From Deltaproteobacteria bacterium (GTDB taxonomy: Bacteria; Desulfobacterota; JADFXK01), in assembly GCA_015233285.1 (NCBI GenBank), contig JADFYA010000012.1, forward strand, positions 1 through 9,519: 9,519 nt of DNA, written 5' to 3'. The first letter of the stretch is position 1. Every line of letters starts with the position of its first letter. The notes below the pieces were generated by a model, which was not told the origin of the DNA, did no database searches, and saw nothing but the letters and a program-made list of their open reading frames with translations. A program made the translations under genes and the position numbers. This document shows, piece after piece, positions 6,148-9,519 of this stretch.

Positions 6148-6411
6148 TTGGAATTGGAACGGATAGCAGACCAGATACTCGACTTTCGCGGGACCCTAAC
6201 CGACATCACTCTCCTCAAGGCCACTAAGGTATTGAGGGAAATGCGGACTGGTCAGACTTTGGAATTTTTGGGTTGTCATCTTGATACCCTGTCAGACCTC
6301 TTTAAGGTCTTGCCGGCATCCTGTTATGAGGTGATCTCCATGGTCGCCGGCGAAGAAGAAAGTTCTCTTTATCGGATTCAATTGAAGAAGATAAAGGACG
6401 TTAGTCTGTGA
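6148..6411 (+). CDS. TusA/SirA-fold protein lacking the catalytic Cys-Pro motif
   Basis: An 87-residue cytosolic protein of the TusA (sulfur carrier) fold. The N-terminal strand and helix read LDFRGTLTDITLLKATKVLR (11-30) and align with the family LDxRGLxCPxPxLKxKKAL. A GQTLEFL strand follows, then a DTLSDLFKVLP helix segment and a final YRIQLKK strand (75-81). The sulfur-carrying Cys and its Pro are replaced by T18 and D19. The remaining cysteines are C43 and C59. Classical persulfide transfer is therefore doubtful, and a structural, adaptor or divergent role is more likely. The start is a TTG; no ATG or GTG exists between it and the upstream in-frame stop at 6067-6069, and CGGAA (6136-6140) is a weak ribosome binding site. 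It is the first gene after the sigma-54 promoter and 122 bp before metF. Confidence 0.72.
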   Translation: MELERIADQILDFRGTLTDITLLKATKVLREMRTGQTLEFLGCHLDTLSDLFKVLPASCYEVISMVAGEEESSLYRIQLKKIKDVSL

Positions 6412-6447
6412 TCATACAGTCGGCCATGTGTTTTTATCTGCGTGGAA

Positions 6448-6480
6448 ACTCCCGGCCGTTGAACGGGCAGAGCCGGGGGT
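6448..6480 (+). promoter_or_regulatory. Intercistronic hairpin between the TusA-like gene and metF
   Basis: ACTCCCGGC (6448-6456) can pair with GCCGGGGGT (6472-6480) to form a 9-bp stem with one G-T pair and a 15-nt loop. No T-run follows, so it is not a normal intrinsic terminator. It could stabilise or separate transcripts within the operon. Position and pairing are seen; the role is inferred. Confidence 0.35.
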
Positions 6481-6533
6481 ATCCTTCAGGTTTCTCAATA
6501 TGATGAGGATATCAACAAAGGGAAAGTGAGACT

Positions 6534-7409
6534 ATGAGTTTTCAACAACGACTGTCAGCGGGTGAATTCGTCCTTTTGGGCGAAATGAACACGCCAAAGG
6601 GCGTCGACATCTCGGAATTTATGACCAACGCCCGACGAATCAAGGGGCGATTAGACGCTATTATTGTCCCGGATATGGACAACGGCATCATGAGGATGAG
6701 CGCTCTGGCCGGAGGGGCCCTGCTGCAACAACAGGGCATAGAGACCATTATTCATGTCTATGGTCGTGATCGTAACAAAATGGCCCTGCAGGGCGACATC
6801 CTGGCCGCCCACGTGTTGGGGATTCAAAACCTGATCGTGGTCCGCGGCGAGCAAATGGCTTATGGAGATCATCATGACGCCAAGGTGGTAAATGATCTCG
6901 ATGAACTCGGACTTCTCGGGGCCATCCAAAGCCTTCAGCGAGGGGTGGATCTGGCCGGGTGTGAACTCAATGGACGTCCTGCATTCACGGTTGGTTATGC
7001 CATCGGGCCGTATGTTGACGAAAAGGCCATGGATGCAGAGTTGGACCTGGCCCGGAAAGCGGTTGCGGCCGGGGCCCAGTATCTGACCACTCCCCCGGTT
7101 TACGATGTGAATCACTTCGGTTCTTTTCTGGATCGGGCCAAGGGGCTGGGCGTCCCCATCATTGCCACGGTCTTTCTAATCAAATCCGTGGGTGTCGCCC
7201 GATACATCGCTCAAAACGAGCCTGGAGCGCACATTTCGGAAGATCTGATCCGCCGCATCCGGCAGGCCTCTGATCGAGACTTGGAATGTTTGCGAATTGC
7301 CGGGGAAACTATCGCGAGCCTTAAGCCGTTGGTCCAGGGAGTGCAAATCATAACACTGGGCTGGGAACACCGGCTTCCCGTCATCCTGGACCAGGCAGGT
7401 CTCCGATAA
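6534..7409 (+). CDS. metF: Methylenetetrahydrofolate reductase, short anaerobe type
   Basis: A 291-residue FAD-dependent TIM-barrel enzyme interconverting 5,10-methylene- and 5-methyl-tetrahydrofolate. The early Glu in LLGEMNTP (E17) corresponds to the catalytic Glu of MetF. The strongest signature is YGRDRNKMALQGDILAAHVL (76-95) followed by GIQNLIVVRGEQ and GDH (111-113), the flavin/folate region. TTPPVYD (185-191) matches the family TQPVYD motif. The C-terminus (GWEHRLPVILDQAGL) lacks the HFYTLN ending of classical MetF, as in versions that work with partner proteins rather than using NADH alone. The ribosome binding region is GGGAAAGTGAG, 5-6 nt before the ATG. With an HdrA-like gene downstream, electrons probably come from or go to an HdrA-type complex. 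Direction (methyl synthesis or oxidation) is not decided by sequence. Confidence 0.9.
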   Translation: MSFQQRLSAGEFVLLGEMNTPKGVDISEFMTNARRIKGRLDAIIVPDMDNGIMRMSALAGGALLQQQGIETIIHVYGRDRNKMALQGDILAAHVLGIQNLIVVRGEQMAYGDHHDAKVVNDLDELGLLGAIQSLQRGVDLAGCELNGRPAFTVGYAIGPYVDEKAMDAELDLARKAVAAGAQYLTTPPVYDVNHFGSFLDRAKGLGVPIIATVFLIKSVGVARYIAQNEPGAHISEDLIRRIRQASDRDLECLRIAGETIASLKPLVQGVQIITLGWEHRLPVILDQAGLR

Positions 7410-7543
7410 CGGACCGGAACATAACGGCGGCCGTCTCCATGCGGTTAATTTTCGCATCCGGGCCTCGGCCGGCTGAATGTCTGGAACGCACCGGCTCTAT
7501 CAAACTCAATGTGCCAGAGCAGAGAAAAGATTAGGGTAGATCA

Positions 7544-9106
7544 ATGCCAGATGAAAAGATTCTTCCATCTAACAATAAGGTTCTTGTAATTGGCGGTGGC
7601 GTTGGCGGTATGCGGGCCGCTCTTGACCTGGCGGAAGCAGGCCGAAACGTGGTGCTGATTGACAAACACTTTGCACTCGGCGGTCTGATGACCTGCTTGG
7701 ACCGTACCTTCCCCACTAATAACTGTGACTTATGCACTCTATCTCCTCACCTTTCCGAAAGTGGACGTCAGTTGCACATCGAATTGATGACCATGACCCA
7801 GCTTAGCCGGGTCGAAGGTGAAGCGGGAGACTTCAAGGTAACCCTGACGACTGCACCCCGTTATATCGATTTACAAAAGTGTACGGCTTGCGGTGACTGT
7901 TATCAGCAATTTCCCGACGTCGTTAGGTTTACTCCCGGCCTTGATCCCAGGGCGCCCACCTGCATGCGCTACCCACAAGCCACACCTTACGCTTTTTCCA
8001 TCGACATGGAGCGGTGCCGAAACGTCGAGGAAATGGTGGCGGTTTGTCACGCCGGGGCTATTATACCAGGTGACACCCCAACGGTGCATCACCTGGAGGC
8101 CGGCGCCATCGTTTTGGCTCCTGGGGCTGAAGTATTCAACCCTGTGACCATGGACACCTACGGAAGTGGGACCTATCCCAACGTGGTCACCAGTTTAGAG
8201 TATGAACGGATTCTATCGGCTTCCGGTCCCACCCATGGCGAACTACTGCGTCCATCGGATGGTAAAAGGCCGCAACGAATTGCCTGGATTCAGTGTGTGG
8301 GTTCCCGTAGCGTCCACGACGGGGCCGCCTCCTATTGTTCCAGCGCTTGTTGCATGTTTGCCTTAAAGGAAGCCATGGTCACCCGGGAACGTTTCAATAA
8401 AGATATTGAAACTACTATCTTCTTCATGGACATGCGGACTTTCGGCAAGGACTACGAACTCTATTATCAACGTGCTAAAAATGATTACGGGGTTAGGCTG
8501 GTCCGCAGCCGACCTCACAGCGTGGTCCGCGACCAGATTAGTAATGACCTGGCCATCACCTACGTCACCTACGAAGCCGGGTCTATGCAAACGGAAGTGT
8601 TCGATATGGTGGTTCTCTCCACCGGATTTAAAGTTGCTCAGGAGGCGCGGGAACTTGCTGAACATTTGGGTATTGAGCTGAATGAACATCTCTTTGCCAA
8701 AACCGGCAGTTTTGAACCGGTGGCCACTTCCAAGGCGGGCATTTATGTTTGCGGCCTGTTCGAAAGCCCTAAGGACATCCCGGAAACCATGGTCCAGGCC
8801 AGCGCAGCCGCCGGTAACGCCTCCCGATTCGTAAAAATGCCAACGGAACCAGGCAATCCTCAGATGAATTCCCCTCTGACTACCAGGACGAATTTCCCCC
8901 CGAACGTGACCTTACCGGCGAAGAACCCAGGATCGGCGTGTTTGTCTGCGACTGCGGAGACAACATCTCCGGGATTATCGACGTCGGTGAACTTGTGGGT
9001 GGCGCCCGCAAACTGCCCCATGTGGTGGCTGCCGGAAGGATCGGGCATGGCTGCAGCCTGGCTTCCTTGGACCGGATACAGGAGATTATCCGCCAAGAAA
9101 ATCTGA
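7544..9106 (+). CDS. hdrA: HdrA-like FAD/iron-sulfur protein, first module (frame leaves the gene near 8835)
   Basis: A flavoprotein subunit of heterodisulfide-reductase-like electron-transfer or bifurcating complexes. FAD motif VLVIGGGVGGMRAALDLAEA (13-32) is followed by LGGLMTCLDRTFPTNNCDLC (45-64), a ferredoxin-like insert KCTACGDCYQQFP (112-124), a second partial Cys region (158-168), CVGSR (251-255), YCSSACCMFALKEA (264-277) and a C-terminal FAD strand STGF plus GIYVCGLFESPKDIPETMVQ (399-418). Genuine homology ends near residue 431. The last roughly 89 residues to 9106 are out of frame, because homology continues in another frame from 8836. The insert has Phe123 where the fourth cluster Cys is expected, and the second region keeps only C158 and C168. 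The ATG follows AGGG (7533-7536). It lies 134 bp after metF in a gap where I see no gene. Confidence 0.85.
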   Translation: MPDEKILPSNNKVLVIGGGVGGMRAALDLAEAGRNVVLIDKHFALGGLMTCLDRTFPTNNCDLCTLSPHLSESGRQLHIELMTMTQLSRVEGEAGDFKVTLTTAPRYIDLQKCTACGDCYQQFPDVVRFTPGLDPRAPTCMRYPQATPYAFSIDMERCRNVEEMVAVCHAGAIIPGDTPTVHHLEAGAIVLAPGAEVFNPVTMDTYGSGTYPNVVTSLEYERILSASGPTHGELLRPSDGKRPQRIAWIQCVGSRSVHDGAASYCSSACCMFALKEAMVTRERFNKDIETTIFFMDMRTFGKDYELYYQRAKNDYGVRLVRSRPHSVVRDQISNDLAITYVTYEAGSMQTEVFDMVVLSTGFKVAQEARELAEHLGIELNEHLFAKTGSFEPVATSKAGIYVCGLFESPKDIPETMVQASAAAGNASRFVKMPTEPGNPQMNSPLTTRTNFPPNVTLPAKNPGSACLSATAETTSPGLSTSVNLWVAPANCPMWWLPEGSGMAAAWLPWTGYRRLSAKKI

Positions 9107-9519
9107 ATCGGGTGGTGATCGGAGGGTGTTCTCCCCGGACCCATGAAACCTTGTTTCAAGATACTTTGCGCAAAGCCGGGCTGAATAAATATCTACTTGA
9201 AATAGCTAACATAAGAGATCAAGGCACCTGGGTCCACCGAAACAATCCCGGTGCAGCCGCCGCCAAGACTCGGGAATTGATCCGCATGGCAGTGGCCGGC
9301 GTGGCCCGGTCCCACCCGCTTACCGATCACATCCTGCCGATGAATAAAGATGTTTTGGTCGTCGGTGGAGGTGTGGCCGGAATGAACGCCGCAGTGAGCC
9401 TGGCCGATCAGGGTTTCAAAGTTTATCTGGCGGAGCGCTCCGGTAAATTGGGAGGGGTAGCCCGCAATATTCGCAAAACGATTGAAGGCGAGGATGTGCA
9501 GTCCTACATGAGCGGACTT
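8836..9519 (+). CDS. hdrA: HdrA-like protein, second module (displaced frame, runs off the right edge)
   Basis: This continues the protein above in a frame displaced by one base and is open to the window end (228 codons). It has the linker PPERDLTGEEP, the HdrA N-terminal domain opening RIGVFVCDCGDNISGIIDVG, then GGCSPRTHETLF, AGLNKYLLEIANIRDQGTWV and VARSHPL. It ends with a second FAD module, VLVVGGGVAGMNAAVSLADQ, and the next GKLGGVARNI loop. The family motif NIR-xQCSWVH here reads NIRDQGTWVH, so one conserved Cys is Gly. If the frameshift is real, a separate product could start at GTG 8938, preceded by AGGA at 8929-8932. Otherwise this is one large two-FAD HdrA. The 3' end is outside the window. 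Confidence 0.83.

Noticed and set aside
8831..8840. Programmed -1 ribosomal frameshift in hdrA
   Set aside because: GTA AAA ATG is not a standard X-XXY-YYZ slippery site and I see no clear following pseudoknot; a simple indel or a sequencing error is likelier.
1..9519. CRISPR array
   Set aside because: No series of regularly spaced direct repeats; the repeated units found are inverted pairs of the MITE-like element.

Overview
The window looks like a chromosomal stretch from a strictly anaerobic bacterium, most likely a Desulfobacterota (deltaproteobacterial) sulfate reducer or syntroph. The reasons are a short-type methylenetetrahydrofolate reductase next to an HdrA-type flavin/iron-sulfur protein, a PAS/AAA+/Fis sigma-54 activator, and a stand-alone Met8-type precorrin-2 dehydrogenase beside a HemX/CcsA-like membrane protein. 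This taxonomic call is inference from gene content; no rRNA or tRNA gene was seen.

Left part (1-1213): an internal ftsH fragment (+ strand) abuts, head-on and without a gap, the 5' part of a ccsA/hemX-like gene (- strand), so both genes are broken at one join near 118-135. Upstream of hemX on the - strand lies an intact precorrin-2 dehydrogenase gene for siroheme/haem d1-type tetrapyrrole synthesis.

Middle part (1214-2808): gene-poor, with decayed coding remnants around a 375-bp MITE-like element (2071-2445). The element has 21-bp perfect terminal inverted repeats and two inverted internal copies of a double-hairpin repeat. On its left is the 3' end of an unidentified - strand reading frame. 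On its right is the 3' end of a classical metF (+ strand). Both remnants lack their 5' ends exactly at the element.

Then come an apparent two-gene operon (tandem ACT-domain protein, 2809-3252, and a ketopantoate-reductase-family enzyme, 3267-4232) and a decayed serine-recombinase remnant (about 4300-4440).

Right part (4558-9519): the most coherent system. A - strand PAS-AAA+-Fis sigma-54 activator is divergent from a + strand cluster: a TusA-fold protein lacking the Cys-Pro motif, a short MetF, and a large two-module HdrA-like protein that runs off the right edge. The divergent region has two TGTT-A...TTTAACA operator-like sites next to the regulator start and a near-consensus -24/-12 promoter (6099-6114) just before the TusA-like gene. 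I infer that the activator senses a signal through its Cys-rich PAS domain and switches on a C1/folate redox module in which MetF exchanges electrons with an HdrA-type hub. The HdrA-like frame carries a 1-nt shift in an A5 run between its two FAD modules and lacks several usual Fe-S cysteines.
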